Shown: positions 25,791 through 35,467, counted from the first letter of the stretch. The stretch: DNA of 64,000 nucleotides from Bacteroidota bacterium (GCA_022710185.1 JAKLHK010000001.1:188632-252631), one strand, 5' to 3'. The notes: a model not told the origin generated them from the letters alone. Made by a program: numbers and translations.

Positions 25791-28700
25791 TTCTCTCCTC
25801 CGAAGTTATAAAAGTACTCGCTGACCTTGGTGCGGTAATAAGGCGTCAAGGCCGGGGGTATGGTCCTCAGCAATTCAATTTCCCTTGATTTAATCCTTTT
25901 GTACGCAGAAAAATCCTCAGGGTTTCTCAAAAATATACTTTTTGCTTCGTTCGACTCCCGCTTTTCCTCTTTCTCCCGTTCCTGCTCCGCCTTTTCCGAA
26001 CGGAGCATGCGCTGGAGTATGTCCTGCTGACGTTTGAGGGTCTGTTGCGTAAGCATCTTGTTTACGAGATCGGTCTCGGTTTGTTCCATTTCCTGGATCA
26101 TTTTCTTCAGCTCCCCGTCATTGCCCAGGCCCTCCTTGTTCAACTCCTCCCGGTACTCCTCCATCTGCCTGCGCAAGGCCTCCTGCTGGGCCGCCATGCG
26201 CGCCAACTGTTCGCTCCAGCCCTGCTGACCGGGCTTGCCCCCCGGTTTCTGCCCCTTCTCCATTCCGTCCTTGAGCTCCTGCATCTGCTTGTTCAGCTGA
26301 TCCTGCAACTGCCGCATCGACTTCATCCCCTTGCCCTGCCCCGAGGAGCCGGGCTTCTGACAGCTGCCGTCGCCCGACTTGCCCTGCTGCATCTGCTGCT
26401 GCATCTGCTGCATCGACTCGCTCAGCATCAGGGCCAGGTCGTTCACCGAGGTCATTACCAACTGCTGGCGCGCCGTGGCCTCCCGCTTGTTCCTCGCCTC
26501 CAGCGCTTCCAGGGCACGGCCCAGCTCCGATTCTATCTCCGCGATCTCCTTGTTCACAAAACCCTGGATCGAGACCTGCCGCTTGCTCAGGGCAAAAAGG
26601 GAATCCTCGATCATCTTCAGGTCGTCACGTATCTTCTTCTGCTCGTCCATCTTGCGGATATACCGCGGATCCGCCGTCTTTACCTCCTCCACCTCCTTCA
26701 TCAGCCGCTCCTGGTCGAAGGAAACATCTACCAGGTTCTCCAGGATCATCCGCAGCGACTCGATATCTTCCCCCATAGCCTCCTGCTGCATCTGCTGCTG
26801 CATCTCATCGAGCTTCTCGGCCAGGTCCTCCATCTTCTGCGCAGCATTCTTCTGGCTCTGCGATGCCTTGCCGCGCTTGCCCTTCTGAAGGTTGTCGCTG
26901 CTCTGCTTCATCTCCTCCCGTATGTCCTGCTGCTCCTTATCGGTGTTCTGCATATTGAAGGGGTCCTCCAGCTCCTGGTTCTGCTTCTCCAGGTCCTTCA
27001 GGTCCTTCGTCAGGGCCTCGAACTCCTGGTTCAGCTTCTCCTGCTCCTTCCCCAGCTCGTCCTCCTTCTTCCCTCCCTGCTCGGTCTGCCGCTGCAGCTC
27101 CTCCTGCTTGCGTGCCAGCTCCTCCATGCGGTCCACCGTCTCCTCCAGTTTCTTCTCGAACTCCAGTTGCTTGAAGAGCTCCAGGTTGCGGTCCAGCTCC
27201 TTCTCCAACTCCTCGCTGCCCATCTTCATCTTCTCCATCATCTCGTTCACCTTGTCGCGGTCCACCTCTTCCAGCATCTTGCGCAGCTCTTCGAACATCT
27301 GCTTCATCTCCTCGTCAAACACCTCATTGAAGAGCTTCTCCAGCTCCTGCTGCTTCTGCATCAGCCGCTCATCCACCTCCCGGTACTGCTCTTCGCGCTG
27401 CAGCTTTTGCTCGTTCTGCTGCATCAGTTCCCTGAACTGCTCTTCCAGTGATTTTTCCTGACGGAGCAGGTCCTCGATCTTTCGCTTGTCCTGCCAGTTG
27501 AGCGACTCCTTCTGCATCAACTCCTTGCGCAGATTTTCAATCTCATCCATCAGGCGGCGGGTCTCCTTCAGCATGTCCCCCATTCCCTCCTGCACCTCCT
27601 CTGTAGCCTCATCATAGGCCTTGCTCACTTCTGCCCGGGTGGGGGCACGGTACACCCGCTTCTGTGAGCGCGACGATTTACTACCATTCACCCCGTCATT
27701 ATCCCAGATTTCAAAAAAGTAGCTCAGCTCTTCGCCCGGAGCCAGTCCGGCGGCCGCCATATCCAGGTAATGGAAGAACTGCTCCTGGCTGCTTCGGCCC
27801 GGAAGGGGCAACAGGGTGATCTCCTCCTTGCCCAGCAACTCCCCGTTCTCCCCGCTGCGTTGGCTATGGAACTCCAGGCGGGCGAAACCGTAATCGTCCT
27901 TCACCATACCCCGGAAATACAGGCGCTGGTCGAAAACGGAATCCCGGTACTCCTCCACCATGATCTGCGGCCAGGCATCAGGGATGGCCAGCAGCCGGTA
28001 CGAAAGGCTGTCAGTGTTCACCATCCAACTGTTCCTTACGCTGACGCTGTATTCGAGGTTCTGCATTACCCGAATGCGCTCACTCACCGAATTCCCTCCC
28101 TCCAGGCGGAGCTCCCGCAAGGCCGGCCCGGTCCTCAGCTGCACACTCTCGGCATCGCGGGTGTAGAACTTCCAGGTGAGCATAGTGCCCTCGGGCACGC
28201 TGAGATCGCCGGTATTCTCCAGCACCTCGTCCTTGCGCCCGGTATAGGCAGGATAGTCCAGTACCGCATCAAAGCTGAGGATGATGGGCTTGGCCAGCAC
28301 CCTCAGGGTATGCTCCGCGCTGGTCAGCTGGGCGGTGACCAAACGGAAGACAATGTCTTTCTGCACATTACGAAAACGGTAATGGAAGTTCACCGCATCG
28401 TCCTTCACCATGCGGTAGCGGCCCTCCGAAGTTTCCACATACACTATATCCGGGGTTTCCTCCCCAAGCACCCCCACCTCAAGTACGTAGTCTTCCTGCT
28501 GCACCACGGCCAGGCCTTCGTTGCGTATTTCGAGCTGATAAGGAAGCGCTTTTTCATAATGGGTATTATACCTCACCAGGCGTTCCGCCGGCTCCCGGAT
28601 GAGGCTGGGCGAGGCGAAGAGGAGTACCAGGACCACCCCCAGGGGCGCCAGGGCGTATTTCAGGTACCTGCGGTTGGCCCGCAGATCAATGGCCGATGGA

Positions 28701-29134
28701 AAGGGGATGGGACGAAGCTCGGCAGTCCGTTGATCGATGCTGGCTTCGATCAGGGTACGGGACATGGGGGAGTCCTGCGCTATCGTTTTGAGCTGCAATA
28801 CATTAAGCAGCTTGTCCTGTACATTGGCGAAATGCTTCCCGATGATCCCTGCCGCCTGTTCGTGGCTGATAAGCCGCCCGAAACGGAACAGATGGGCGAG
28901 GGGGATGAACACCCAGCGGTACAGGATGAAGAGTGCAGCCGCCAGCCAGGCAAAGAAGAGCACAGCCCTGCCCTGCCCGGGAAGCCAGGCCAGGTACTCC
29001 AGCAGGGTCACCAGCAGGAAAAAGCTGAGCAGGGCCCCCATGCTGTATAGTGCCCCGCGGATCAGCAGGTTCTTGTAGTACTTGCGGATGAAGGCATCCA
29101 GCTTTTGTATGAGGATGTCGTAATTGCTTGTCAT
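25787..29134 (-). CDS. DUF4175 large membrane-anchored coiled-coil protein
   Basis: A 1115-residue Bacteroidota-type protein. Two membrane helices near the N-terminus ('SMGALLSFFLLVTLLEYLAW', 'AVLFFAWLAAALFILYRWVF'), a third near residue 165, then a periplasmic-type beta-rich region (about 185-500) and a very long coiled coil (about 510-1060) rich in E, K, Q and M, with methionine-glutamine tracts such as MQQMQQQMQQ. Function unknown; it could be a physical scaffold. It leads the operon with the RsbW-like gene, ybeY and mnmG. Confidence 0.87.
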   Translation of the reverse strand: MTSNYDILIQKLDAFIRKYYKNLLIRGALYSMGALLSFFLLVTLLEYLAWLPGQGRAVLFFAWLAAALFILYRWVFIPLAHLFRFGRLISHEQAAGIIGKHFANVQDKLLNVLQLKTIAQDSPMSRTLIEASIDQRTAELRPIPFPSAIDLRANRRYLKYALAPLGVVLVLLFASPSLIREPAERLVRYNTHYEKALPYQLEIRNEGLAVVQQEDYVLEVGVLGEETPDIVYVETSEGRYRMVKDDAVNFHYRFRNVQKDIVFRLVTAQLTSAEHTLRVLAKPIILSFDAVLDYPAYTGRKDEVLENTGDLSVPEGTMLTWKFYTRDAESVQLRTGPALRELRLEGGNSVSERIRVMQNLEYSVSVRNSWMVNTDSLSYRLLAIPDAWPQIMVEEYRDSVFDQRLYFRGMVKDDYGFARLEFHSQRSGENGELLGKEEITLLPLPGRSSQEQFFHYLDMAAAGLAPGEELSYFFEIWDNDGVNGSKSSRSQKRVYRAPTRAEVSKAYDEATEEVQEGMGDMLKETRRLMDEIENLRKELMQKESLNWQDKRKIEDLLRQEKSLEEQFRELMQQNEQKLQREEQYREVDERLMQKQQELEKLFNEVFDEEMKQMFEELRKMLEEVDRDKVNEMMEKMKMGSEELEKELDRNLELFKQLEFEKKLEETVDRMEELARKQEELQRQTEQGGKKEDELGKEQEKLNQEFEALTKDLKDLEKQNQELEDPFNMQNTDKEQQDIREEMKQSSDNLQKGKRGKASQSQKNAAQKMEDLAEKLDEMQQQMQQEAMGEDIESLRMILENLVDVSFDQERLMKEVEEVKTADPRYIRKMDEQKKIRDDLKMIEDSLFALSKRQVSIQGFVNKEIAEIESELGRALEALEARNKREATARQQLVMTSVNDLALMLSESMQQMQQQMQQGKSGDGSCQKPGSSGQGKGMKSMRQLQDQLNKQMQELKDGMEKGQKPGGKPGQQGWSEQLARMAAQQEALRRQMEEYREELNKEGLGNDGELKKMIQEMEQTETDLVNKMLTQQTLKRQQDILQRMLRSEKAEQEREKEEKRESNEAKSIFLRNPEDFSAYKRIKSREIELLRTIPPALTPYYRTKVSEYFYNFGGEK

Positions 29135-29209
29135 ATATGTTGTTCCCGAGGGAAGACGGACAAAGAACCCATAAAAACGTTAATCAGGAAAGGATATTTT
29201 CGATCTTCG

Positions 29210-29217
29210 CAAAGTTA
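29210..29217 (-). promoter_or_regulatory. -7 promoter element TAACTTTG for the DUF4175 operon
   Basis: Exact TAnnTTTG match on the minus strand, 75 bases before the DUF4175 ATG, in the divergent gap with the M1 peptidase gene. Confidence 0.45.
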
Positions 29218-29238
29218 TCATTTTCACTCCTTAAGCTA

Positions 29239-31206
29239 ATGAATATGCGTGTTACCCTGCTCTCCCTCCTGGCTATCGTCCTAATGATGAACACTTCACG
29301 GGCCCAACAGGTTCACCCGGACATTTATCATCCCTGCGCCCATCATAAGGCCATGGGTGCATCCATGCTTCCCGAGAGCGTAAACGCCCAGCTCCAGGAT
29401 TATGATGTAACCTTCTATCATCTTGACCTGAACGTTTCGAGCCTGAACACTACGGTGAGCGGAAAGGTGAAAATGGAGGCGAAGGTGACCGCCTCCTCGC
29501 TGGACACCCTGGTACTCGACCTCATGAACTATCTGACCGTGGATTCGGTCAGGGTGAACGGGATTACCCGCAGCTTTTTCAAGAACAACGATCAGCTCTT
29601 TATCCTCATCAGTCCGGCCCTGGCCCCGGATGCGGCTTTCAGTTCCGTGGTGCATTACCATGGCACTCCGCCTTCCTCGGGCTTCTTTTCCGGCATCACC
29701 AGCGCCTATAATTCCACCTACGGCAAACGGGTCACCTGGACGCTTTCGGAGCCTTTCAACGCCCGGCAGTGGTGGCCCTGCAAGCAGGACCTCACCGACA
29801 AGGCCGATTCATCCTGGTGCTTCCTTACCACCGACGCTGGGGAAATGGCTGGTTCCAATGGCCTGCTTACCAATGTGGTAAGCCTTTCCGGCAACAAAAA
29901 GCGCTATGAGTGGAAGTCGAAATATCCCATTGCCTACTACCTTATTTCGTTTTCCGTGGCCGATTACCAGGACTACAGCATTTACTGCCATCCACAGGGC
30001 CTGGGCGACTCCATCCTCATTCAGAACTTCATCTACGACCACCCCAACTGTCTGCCCAACAACCAGGCTGCGATCAACGCCACAGCCGATCTCATCGAAC
30101 TCTATTCCGATAAGTTCGGTATGTATCCTTTCCCCGAGGAGAAGTACGGACATTGCCTCGCCCAGATCGGGGGCGGGATGGAGCACCAGACCATGACCAC
30201 CCTGGGTTCATTCAATTTTGAACTGGTGGCCCACGAGCTGGGGCATATGTGGTATGGGGACGACATTACCTGCGCCACCTGGAGCGATATATGGATTAAC
30301 GAAGGCTTCGCGTCCTATACCGAATATGTGGCGTTGGAGAACCTTTACAGCCCGGCCGATGCCCGCTGGTGGATGACCCAGGTGAACAACAACGTGATGA
30401 GTCAGCCCGACGGCAGCACCTATGTTCCTCCCAGTCAGGCCGTTCCGGGCAACGACTGGCGCATCTTCAACGGCCGTCTCAGCTACAACAAAGGGGCATC
30501 GATCCTACAGATGCTGCGCTGGGAGCTGGGCAGCGACTCCCTCTTCTTCCATATCCTCCGCACATACAGCGATCAGTATGGCGACAGTGTAGCCACGGGG
30601 GACGACTTCCGTGATGTGGTGAGCGCGGTCACCGGGCAGAACTGGGCCTGGTTCTTCGATCAGTGGTATTACGGTGAAGGTTACCCTACGCATAACATTG
30701 TATGGCACCAGGTTGGCAATGAGCTGATAATGAACGTTCATCAGAGCGCATCCTGGCCCTCGGTAACTCCCTTCTTCAAAATGCACCTCGAGCTCAGGGT
30801 GCTCACCAGCCAGGGAGAGAGCTTCGTCAGGATATTCCACGAAAACCCTTCACAGGTGCATACCGTTGCGGTGCAGGGTACCGTGAACAGCGTTCAGATC
30901 GACCCCAATGAATGGACCCTAGATATGCCGGGATCCATTGCTGTTGGCCTCGGGGAACCCGAACAGGGCTTTGTTTTCAATATATTCCCCAACCCCGCCA
31001 CGCAGAGCGCCACGCTCAGCCTGGAGTGCCGTCCCGGTGCCAGTGTCTCATACAGGCTCTTCGATGTCTCCGGTCGCCAGGTAATGGAAGGAAAAGCACA
31101 GAACGGCAATAACACACTGGATATCAGTACTGTCGAGGGCGGAACGTATATGCTGCGACTGACCGACGGACAGCATGTTTCGAGTCGCCCGATCGTGAAG
31201 TTGTAA
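29239..31206 (+). CDS. M1-family metallopeptidase with type IX secretion sorting domain
   Basis: A 655-residue secreted aminopeptidase-like enzyme. Signal peptide (LLSLLAIVLMMNTSRA), N-terminal saddle domain, then the M1 core: GGMEHQ (substrate amino-group site) and zinc motif HELGHMW followed after 18 residues by NEGFA, giving the third ligand Glu. The C-terminal 80 residues (FNIFPNPATQSATLSL, YRLFDVSGRQVM, GGTYMLRLTDG) form a Por/type A sorting domain, so the protein should go through the type IX system to the cell surface or medium. ATG at 29239 is chosen over the upstream frame (from 29128) since the signal peptide starts there. Its 3' end abuts a heptamer array. Confidence 0.93.
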   Translation: MNMRVTLLSLLAIVLMMNTSRAQQVHPDIYHPCAHHKAMGASMLPESVNAQLQDYDVTFYHLDLNVSSLNTTVSGKVKMEAKVTASSLDTLVLDLMNYLTVDSVRVNGITRSFFKNNDQLFILISPALAPDAAFSSVVHYHGTPPSSGFFSGITSAYNSTYGKRVTWTLSEPFNARQWWPCKQDLTDKADSSWCFLTTDAGEMAGSNGLLTNVVSLSGNKKRYEWKSKYPIAYYLISFSVADYQDYSIYCHPQGLGDSILIQNFIYDHPNCLPNNQAAINATADLIELYSDKFGMYPFPEEKYGHCLAQIGGGMEHQTMTTLGSFNFELVAHELGHMWYGDDITCATWSDIWINEGFASYTEYVALENLYSPADARWWMTQVNNNVMSQPDGSTYVPPSQAVPGNDWRIFNGRLSYNKGASILQMLRWELGSDSLFFHILRTYSDQYGDSVATGDDFRDVVSAVTGQNWAWFFDQWYYGEGYPTHNIVWHQVGNELIMNVHQSASWPSVTPFFKMHLELRVLTSQGESFVRIFHENPSQVHTVAVQGTVNSVQIDPNEWTLDMPGSIAVGLGEPEQGFVFNIFPNPATQSATLSLECRPGASVSYRLFDVSGRQVMEGKAQNGNNTLDISTVEGGTYMLRLTDGQHVSSRPIVKL

Positions 31207-31213
31207 GCGGTTT

Positions 31214-31262
31214 CATTGCTCAATGCTCAGAGCTCAGTGCTCAGTGCTCATAGTCAGTGAAC
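31214..31262. repeat. Degenerate 7-base tandem array A (after M1 peptidase)
   Basis: Seven units in one register, mostly CAnnGCT on the plus strand (for example CAATGCT, CAGAGCT, CAGTGCT twice). On the minus strand this is AGCAnTG, the same unit as array B in the opposite orientation. It starts 7 bases after the peptidase stop. Confidence 0.8.
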
Positions 31263-31269
31263 AAGGAAA

Positions 31270-31530
31270 TCATTGGGACCGTTTTAAGCTCCGTTCTGCT
31301 GTTCGAATGCTGGAATAGATGATGGCACCCAGCTCATCACATGCTATCAACACTGAATTCATACTTCCTACTGATTCCGTTGCGTCTCTATTTCTCAATA
31401 ACCGAAGACAGGTCGTTGTCTCGCGTAATTCCTTTAGTACGATTCTTAATTTATGGATGAAGTCCTTTCGGGATTCTGCCGAACATCTTTGTAATTCATA
31501 GTAATCGTTTATAATATATACGATTACCAC
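31270..31530 (-). pseudogene. Truncated four-helix-bundle protein (remnant)
   Basis: An 86-codon frame whose 'SAESRKDFIHKLRIVLKELR' region matches, nearly residue for residue, that of the intact paralogue at 33261-33632 (SAESTKDFIHKLRIVLKELR). Only the second half of the fold is present: the first two helices, about 50 residues, are gone, and the sequence at the break (DYYELQRC) no longer aligns well. It lies between inverted arrays A and B. The family (TIGR02436) includes proteins encoded inside 23S rRNA intervening sequences and is related to Avd of diversity-generating retroelements. Probably a decayed copy. Confidence 0.7.
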
Positions 31531-31580
31531 CCCTCAAAACGGACAAAATGATGATGAATTTATTTCAGTGAATTAGAAAA

Positions 31581-31635
31581 ATGATCAGTGAACAATGTCT
31601 ATGTGCCTTGAGCATTGAGCACTAAGCATTGAACT
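31581..31635. repeat. Degenerate 7-base tandem array B (at gltX stop)
   Basis: About eight units (e.g. ATGATCA, GTGAACA, TTGAGCA twice, CTAAGCA), one of them only 6 bases. It runs into the gltX stop codon and mirrors array A across the gene remnant. Confidence 0.78.
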
Positions 31636-33166
31636 ACTTCAGCCGTTCCACTGCCCGTGCGATTCGGGCCAGGCTTTCTTCCTTACCCAGGACATCAAGG
31701 ATATCGAAGAGGTGAGGGCCGGCGGAGGTACCTACCAGGCACAGCCGGAGGGCATTGAGCACAGCGCCCATATTGTGGCCTTCGGCGGAGATCCATTCCT
31801 TTACGGCGCCTTCCAAGACGGGGGACTGCCAGGGAGCGATCCCGTCCAGCAGACCGGCCAGGGCCTTCATCTGGCCCGCCGTACCCTCGTTCCAGCGCTT
31901 CGCCACTACTTTCTCATCGTAATCTGAAGGGGCTTCGAAGAAGTAAAGCCCCTGTTCCAGCAGATCGGTGGCGAACACGGCACGCTCCCGGATGAGGGAA
32001 ACCACTTTGACTGCCACTTCAGGGTTTGTCGTGATACCCCGTCCTTTCAGCCCTTGCATCAGCACTCCGGCCAATTCATCATCCGGGCGCAAACGGAGGT
32101 AATGCTGGTTAAAGGAACGGGCCTTGTCCAGATCGAAGCGGGCCCCGGACCTTCCTACCCTCTCCAGGCTGAAGGCTCCACAGAGCTCGTCCATACTGAA
32201 GATCTCCTGTTCGGTGCCCGGGTTCCACCCCAGAAGGGCCAGGAAATTGATGAAGGCCTCGGGATAATATCCTGATTCCCTGTAACCTGAAGAGACTTCC
32301 CCACTGAAGGGATCTGTCCATTGCAGCGGAAACACAGGGAATCCCAGCCGGTCGCCGTCCCTCTTGCTCAGCTTGCCCTGACCATCCGGCTTCAGCAGCA
32401 AGGGCAGGTGGGCGAACACAGGCGGTTCCCAACCGAAGGCCTGGTAGAGCATATAGTGCAATGGGAGCGAAGGCAGCCATTCTTCACCCCGGATCACGTG
32501 CGTCACCTCCATCAGGTGGTCGTCCACGATGTTGGCCAGGTGGTAGGTAGGCATCCCGTCCGACTTGAACAGGACCTTATCGTCCAGCGTGGCGGAGTTC
32601 ACGGTCACCGTGCCGCGGATCTCGTCGTCAACGCTGATGTCTTCCCTGGCGGGCATTTTGAAACGGATAACGTAGGGAACACCTTCCTCCAGCAGGGCCC
32701 TGGTTTCCTCGGTACTCAGGCTGAGGGAGTTGCGCATATCCAACCTCACGGCCGCACAATAGCTGGTATTGGGCGCCTTTTCTGCTTCGAGCCGCTTACG
32801 CAGTGTGTCCAGTTCTTCGGGGGTATCGAAAGCGTAATACGCCAGATCTTTCTTAACCAGTTCCTCGGCGTAACGCGGGTAGAGGTCTTTGCGGTCCGAC
32901 TGGCGGTAGGGACCGAAGGGTCCGCCCATATCCGGCCCCTCATCGAAGTGGATGCCAGCCCAGCGAAGGGACTCGATGATGTAGGCTTCGGCACCGGGCA
33001 CGAAGCGCTGCTGGTCGGTATCTTCAATACGCAGGATCATCGATCCCCCCTGCCTGCGGGCGAAAAAATAGTTGTAGAGGGCAGTGCGCACGCCACCGAT
33101 ATGCAGCGGCCCCGTAGGGCTGGGTGCAAAGCGTACGCGGATGTTGGACAAGGGTTCTTTCATCAT
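31634..33166 (-). CDS. gltX: Glutamyl-tRNA synthetase
   Basis: Charges tRNA-Glu with glutamate. A 510-residue class I synthetase with the HIGH-type motif [19 protein letters not shown] near the start and KLSKRDG as the KMSKS loop, then the helical anticodon-binding part. ATG at 33166 (or 33163) gives the normal start '[19 protein letters not shown]'; the frame back to 33223 overlaps the promoter and array C and is rejected. The stop codon is inside array B. Confidence 0.95.
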   Translation of the reverse strand: MMKEPLSNIRVRFAPSPTGPLHIGGVRTALYNYFFARRQGGSMILRIEDTDQQRFVPGAEAYIIESLRWAGIHFDEGPDMGGPFGPYRQSDRKDLYPRYAEELVKKDLAYYAFDTPEELDTLRKRLEAEKAPNTSYCAAVRLDMRNSLSLSTEETRALLEEGVPYVIRFKMPAREDISVDDEIRGTVTVNSATLDDKVLFKSDGMPTYHLANIVDDHLMEVTHVIRGEEWLPSLPLHYMLYQAFGWEPPVFAHLPLLLKPDGQGKLSKRDGDRLGFPVFPLQWTDPFSGEVSSGYRESGYYPEAFINFLALLGWNPGTEQEIFSMDELCGAFSLERVGRSGARFDLDKARSFNQHYLRLRPDDELAGVLMQGLKGRGITTNPEVAVKVVSLIRERAVFATDLLEQGLYFFEAPSDYDEKVVAKRWNEGTAGQMKALAGLLDGIAPWQSPVLEGAVKEWISAEGHNMGAVLNALRLCLVGTSAGPHLFDILDVLGKEESLARIARAVERLK

Positions 33167-33193
33167 GGATTCAGTCCTCCCGGATGGGGGATG

Positions 33194-33201
33194 CAAAGGT
33201 A
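33194..33201 (-). promoter_or_regulatory. -7 promoter element TACCTTTG for gltX
   Basis: Exact TAnnTTTG match on the minus strand, 27 bases before the ATG at 33166, and 13 bases from array C. Confidence 0.6.
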
Positions 33202-33213
33202 AAGAGACTGGGG

Positions 33214-33267
33214 CATTTAACATTTAGCATTTAACATTGAACATTTCGCATTGGCATTTATCATTTT
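33214..33267. repeat. Degenerate 7-base tandem array C (left arm)
   Basis: Eight units on the plus strand, every one starting CATT and varying in the last three bases (such as CATTTAA, CATTTAG, CATTGAA, CATTTCG), with one 6-base unit. Overlaps the stop codon of the four-helix-bundle gene. Confidence 0.85.
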
Positions 33268-33632
33268 GATGCTTTTGACTGCATAGTTGTGATGCTGCTG
33301 TATACAATAGCGATCAGTTCGTCAGATTCTTTCAATAGCCGAATCAACGGTTCCTTATGTGAGCCTATCCTGTTTCTTGATGAAAGAATTCTAAGTGTGG
33401 ATTGAGTCTCCCTTAACTCCTTAAGGACTATCCGCAGCTTGTGAATGAAATCCTTTGTTGATTCAGCTGAGATCGCTTCGCTATAATTCAATGGACAGGA
33501 AAGACTACTTCTTGCCAGTTGGGGCAGCAAGGCTCTGGCCGTTACAGCGTCTTTTGGTTGTTCATCGATAACTTTATGAATAGACTTAGCGAAATGCTCA
33601 AATCGTCCGAGTAACTGATATTTCTTTTCCAT
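33261..33632 (-). CDS. Four-helix-bundle protein (23S rRNA intervening-sequence/Avd-like family)
   Basis: A 123-residue all-helical protein. The start 'MEKKYQLLGRFEHFAKSIHK', central 'LARSSLSCPLNYSEAISAES' and the hallmark 'KDFIHKLRIVLKELRETQ' place it in TIGR02436, small basic bundles that form pentamers in known members; first noted inside 23S rRNA genes and also met as Avd in diversity-generating retroelements. Role unknown in most genomes; nucleic-acid binding is likely. No reverse transcriptase is near. ATG at 33632 is chosen because family members start so; the frame back to 33701 runs into array D. It is intact, unlike its copy at 31270. Confidence 0.85.
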   Translation of the reverse strand: MEKKYQLLGRFEHFAKSIHKVIDEQPKDAVTARALLPQLARSSLSCPLNYSEAISAESTKDFIHKLRIVLKELRETQSTLRILSSRNRIGSHKEPLIRLLKESDELIAIVYSSITTMQSKASK

Positions 33633-33690
33633 TGGAGCGCTTTTCCTAAATAGACGAATAAGCCCCCCTTCTGCGGAAAGAATAATCGAG

Positions 33691-33744
33691 AAAATGCGCA
33701 ATGATCATTGTCAATGCGAAATGCGCAATGCGAAATGTTAAATG
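33691..33744. repeat. Degenerate 7-base tandem array D (right arm)
   Basis: On the minus strand eight units, mostly CATTnnn (CATTTAA, CATTTCG, CATTGCG), one of 6 bases and one CAATGAT. The first 23 bases (33744-33722, minus) are identical to the first 23 bases of array F (35974-35996, plus). Ends 7 bases from the glnS stop. Confidence 0.85.
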
Positions 33745-33750
33745 AGAACC

Positions 33751-35442
33751 CTACGCTTTTTTCCAGGTCTCTTTCAGCGTCACCGTACGGTTGAACACCG
33801 GTTTTCCGGGGGTGCTGTCCTTGTCGGCGCAGAAATAGCCCAGGCGGATGAATTGGTAACGTTCCCCGTGGTTCACCAGGGAGAGGCCGGGTTCCAGTTT
33901 GGCGTGGGGGATCACCCGGAGGGATTCCGGATTCAGGAAGTCCTTGAACTCCTTGTCCTTATGCCCGTCGGGATCGGCATCCATAAAGAGACGGTCGTAA
34001 ATCCTTACTTCGGCATCGATGGCGTGGGAGGCTGAAACCCAATGGATGGTGCCCTTCACCTTGCGGTCGGTGCCGCTGCCGGAGCGGGTGTCGGGATCGT
34101 AGGAACACCTCAGTTCCGTGATGTGGCCCTGTCCGTCTTTCACCACTTCATCGCAACGGATGATGTACGCGCTCTTCAGCCGCACTTCCCGGCCAGGGGC
34201 CAGGCGGAAAAACTTGGAGGGCGGTTCTTCCATAAAATCCTCACGCTCTATCCATATCTCCCGTGAGAAGGGGATCAGGCGCTGGCCCGCGGCCTCATCT
34301 TCCGGGTTGTTGACGGTCTCCATCTCTTCGGTCCTGTCCTCGGGATAGTTGGTAATCACCACCTTCAGCGGATCCAGTACGGCCATCACGCGGGTGGCGC
34401 GCTTGTTCAGGTCTTCGCGTATGGCGTATTCGAGCAGGTCCACTTCAATCACGTTATCCCTTTTGGCCACGCCCACCAGGTCGGCAAAGCGGCGCAGGCT
34501 CTCCGGGGTATATCCGCGGCGTCGAAGCCCTGAAATGGTAGGCATACGGGGGTCGTCCCAGCCGTTGACGATGCCTTCCTGCACCAGTTGGAGCAGTTTG
34601 CGCTTGCTCATCACGGTATAGCTGACATTCAGGCGGGCGAATTCGATCTGTCGCGGGCGGTAGGCGCCGGGCTCTACGATCTGGTCGAGGAACCAGTCGT
34701 ACAGCGGGCGGTGGATCTCAAATTCCAGGGTACAGATGGAATGGGTGATGCCCTCGAGGTAGTCGCTCTGTCCGTGGGCCCAGTCGTACATAGGGTAGAT
34801 GCACCATTTATCGCCGGTGCGGTGATGTTCGCTGTGCAGGATACGGTAGAGGATGGGGTCGCGCATGTGCATATTGGGCGAAGCCATATCCACCTTGGCC
34901 CTGAGCACCCTGGCGCCGTTGGGGAACTCCCCGGCCCGCATACGGCGGAAGAGGTCGAGGTTCTCCTCCACGCTGCGGCTGCGGAAAGGGCTCTCGGTTC
35001 CCGGGCGCGTGGGCGTGCCCCGCTGCTCGCTGATCACCTCCTGCGACTGGTCGTCCACATAGGCCTTGCCCCGGAGGATCAGCATTTCTGACCATGCATA
35101 GAGCTGGTCGAAGTAATCCGAGGCGTACCGTGGCTCGCCTTCCCAGCGGAACCCCAGCCAGGAAACATCTTCCATAATGGAATCCACGTATTCCTGCTCT
35201 TCCTTTTCGGGGTTGGTATCGTCGAAACGCAGGTTGCACAGGCCGTTGTAGCGTTCGGCCAGTCCGAAGTTAAGGCAGATGGACTTGGCGTGCCCGATAT
35301 GTAGGTAACCGTTGGGTTCCGGCGGAAAGCGGGTGTGCACCCTGCTTTGGTTCTTGCCTTCCGCCAGGTCCTTTTCGATGATCTCTTCGATGAAATGCAG
35401 CGCTTTGTATGCTTCTCCCGCAGGTTCGGTATTGTTGTTCAT
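33751..35442 (-). CDS. glnS: Glutaminyl-tRNA synthetase
   Basis: Charges tRNA-Gln directly. The 563-residue class I enzyme has HIGH in '[16 protein letters not shown]' and KMSKS as VMSKRKL, and the GlnRS two-barrel anticodon domain in its last 200 residues. Presence together with gltX means both Glu and Gln routes are direct. Bacterial glnS is of eukaryotic origin and was acquired widely. The start codon itself lies in a heptamer unit of array E, and the stop is 7 bases from array D. Confidence 0.95.
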   Translation of the reverse strand: MNNNTEPAGEAYKALHFIEEIIEKDLAEGKNQSRVHTRFPPEPNGYLHIGHAKSICLNFGLAERYNGLCNLRFDDTNPEKEEQEYVDSIMEDVSWLGFRWEGEPRYASDYFDQLYAWSEMLILRGKAYVDDQSQEVISEQRGTPTRPGTESPFRSRSVEENLDLFRRMRAGEFPNGARVLRAKVDMASPNMHMRDPILYRILHSEHHRTGDKWCIYPMYDWAHGQSDYLEGITHSICTLEFEIHRPLYDWFLDQIVEPGAYRPRQIEFARLNVSYTVMSKRKLLQLVQEGIVNGWDDPRMPTISGLRRRGYTPESLRRFADLVGVAKRDNVIEVDLLEYAIREDLNKRATRVMAVLDPLKVVITNYPEDRTEEMETVNNPEDEAAGQRLIPFSREIWIEREDFMEEPPSKFFRLAPGREVRLKSAYIIRCDEVVKDGQGHITELRCSYDPDTRSGSGTDRKVKGTIHWVSASHAIDAEVRIYDRLFMDADPDGHKDKEFKDFLNPESLRVIPHAKLEPGLSLVNHGERYQFIRLGYFCADKDSTPGKPVFNRTVTLKETWKKA

Positions 35443-35467
35443 TGAGCATTAGGGTTATCAATTGGCA
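35440..35467. repeat. Short heptamer tract in the glnS leader (array E, left part)
   Basis: Four units in register (CATTGAG, CATTAGG, GTTATCA, ATTGGCA) between the glnS promoter element and its start codon, so they would be in the 5' leader of the mRNA. Confidence 0.6.

Larger units (their letters stand above)
33214..33744. mobile_element. Candidate 531-bp cassette: four-helix-bundle gene bounded by 54-bp heptamer inverted arms
   Basis: Left arm 33214-33267 and right arm 33691-33744 (read on the minus strand) are each exactly 54 bases, both begin CATTTAA and end CATTTT, and agree at about 37 of 54 positions by my hand alignment. Both consist of CATTnnn units. They enclose only the four-helix-bundle gene. 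The outer edges lie 7 bases from the glnS stop and 13 from the gltX promoter. It has no transposase, so if mobile it must be moved in trans; a structural (hairpin) role is the alternative. No clear target duplication was found. Confidence 0.5.

Noticed and set aside
26045..27451. Long leucine-rich frame on the plus strand opposite DUF4175
   Set aside because: It is the antisense of the Glu/Lys/Gln-rich coiled coil (CTC/CTT/CTG repeats give leucine); no start context or domain.
33261..33632. Diversity-generating retroelement around the Avd-like bundle gene
   Set aside because: No reverse transcriptase, no template/variable repeat pair with A-specific changes was seen; only the protein family is shared.
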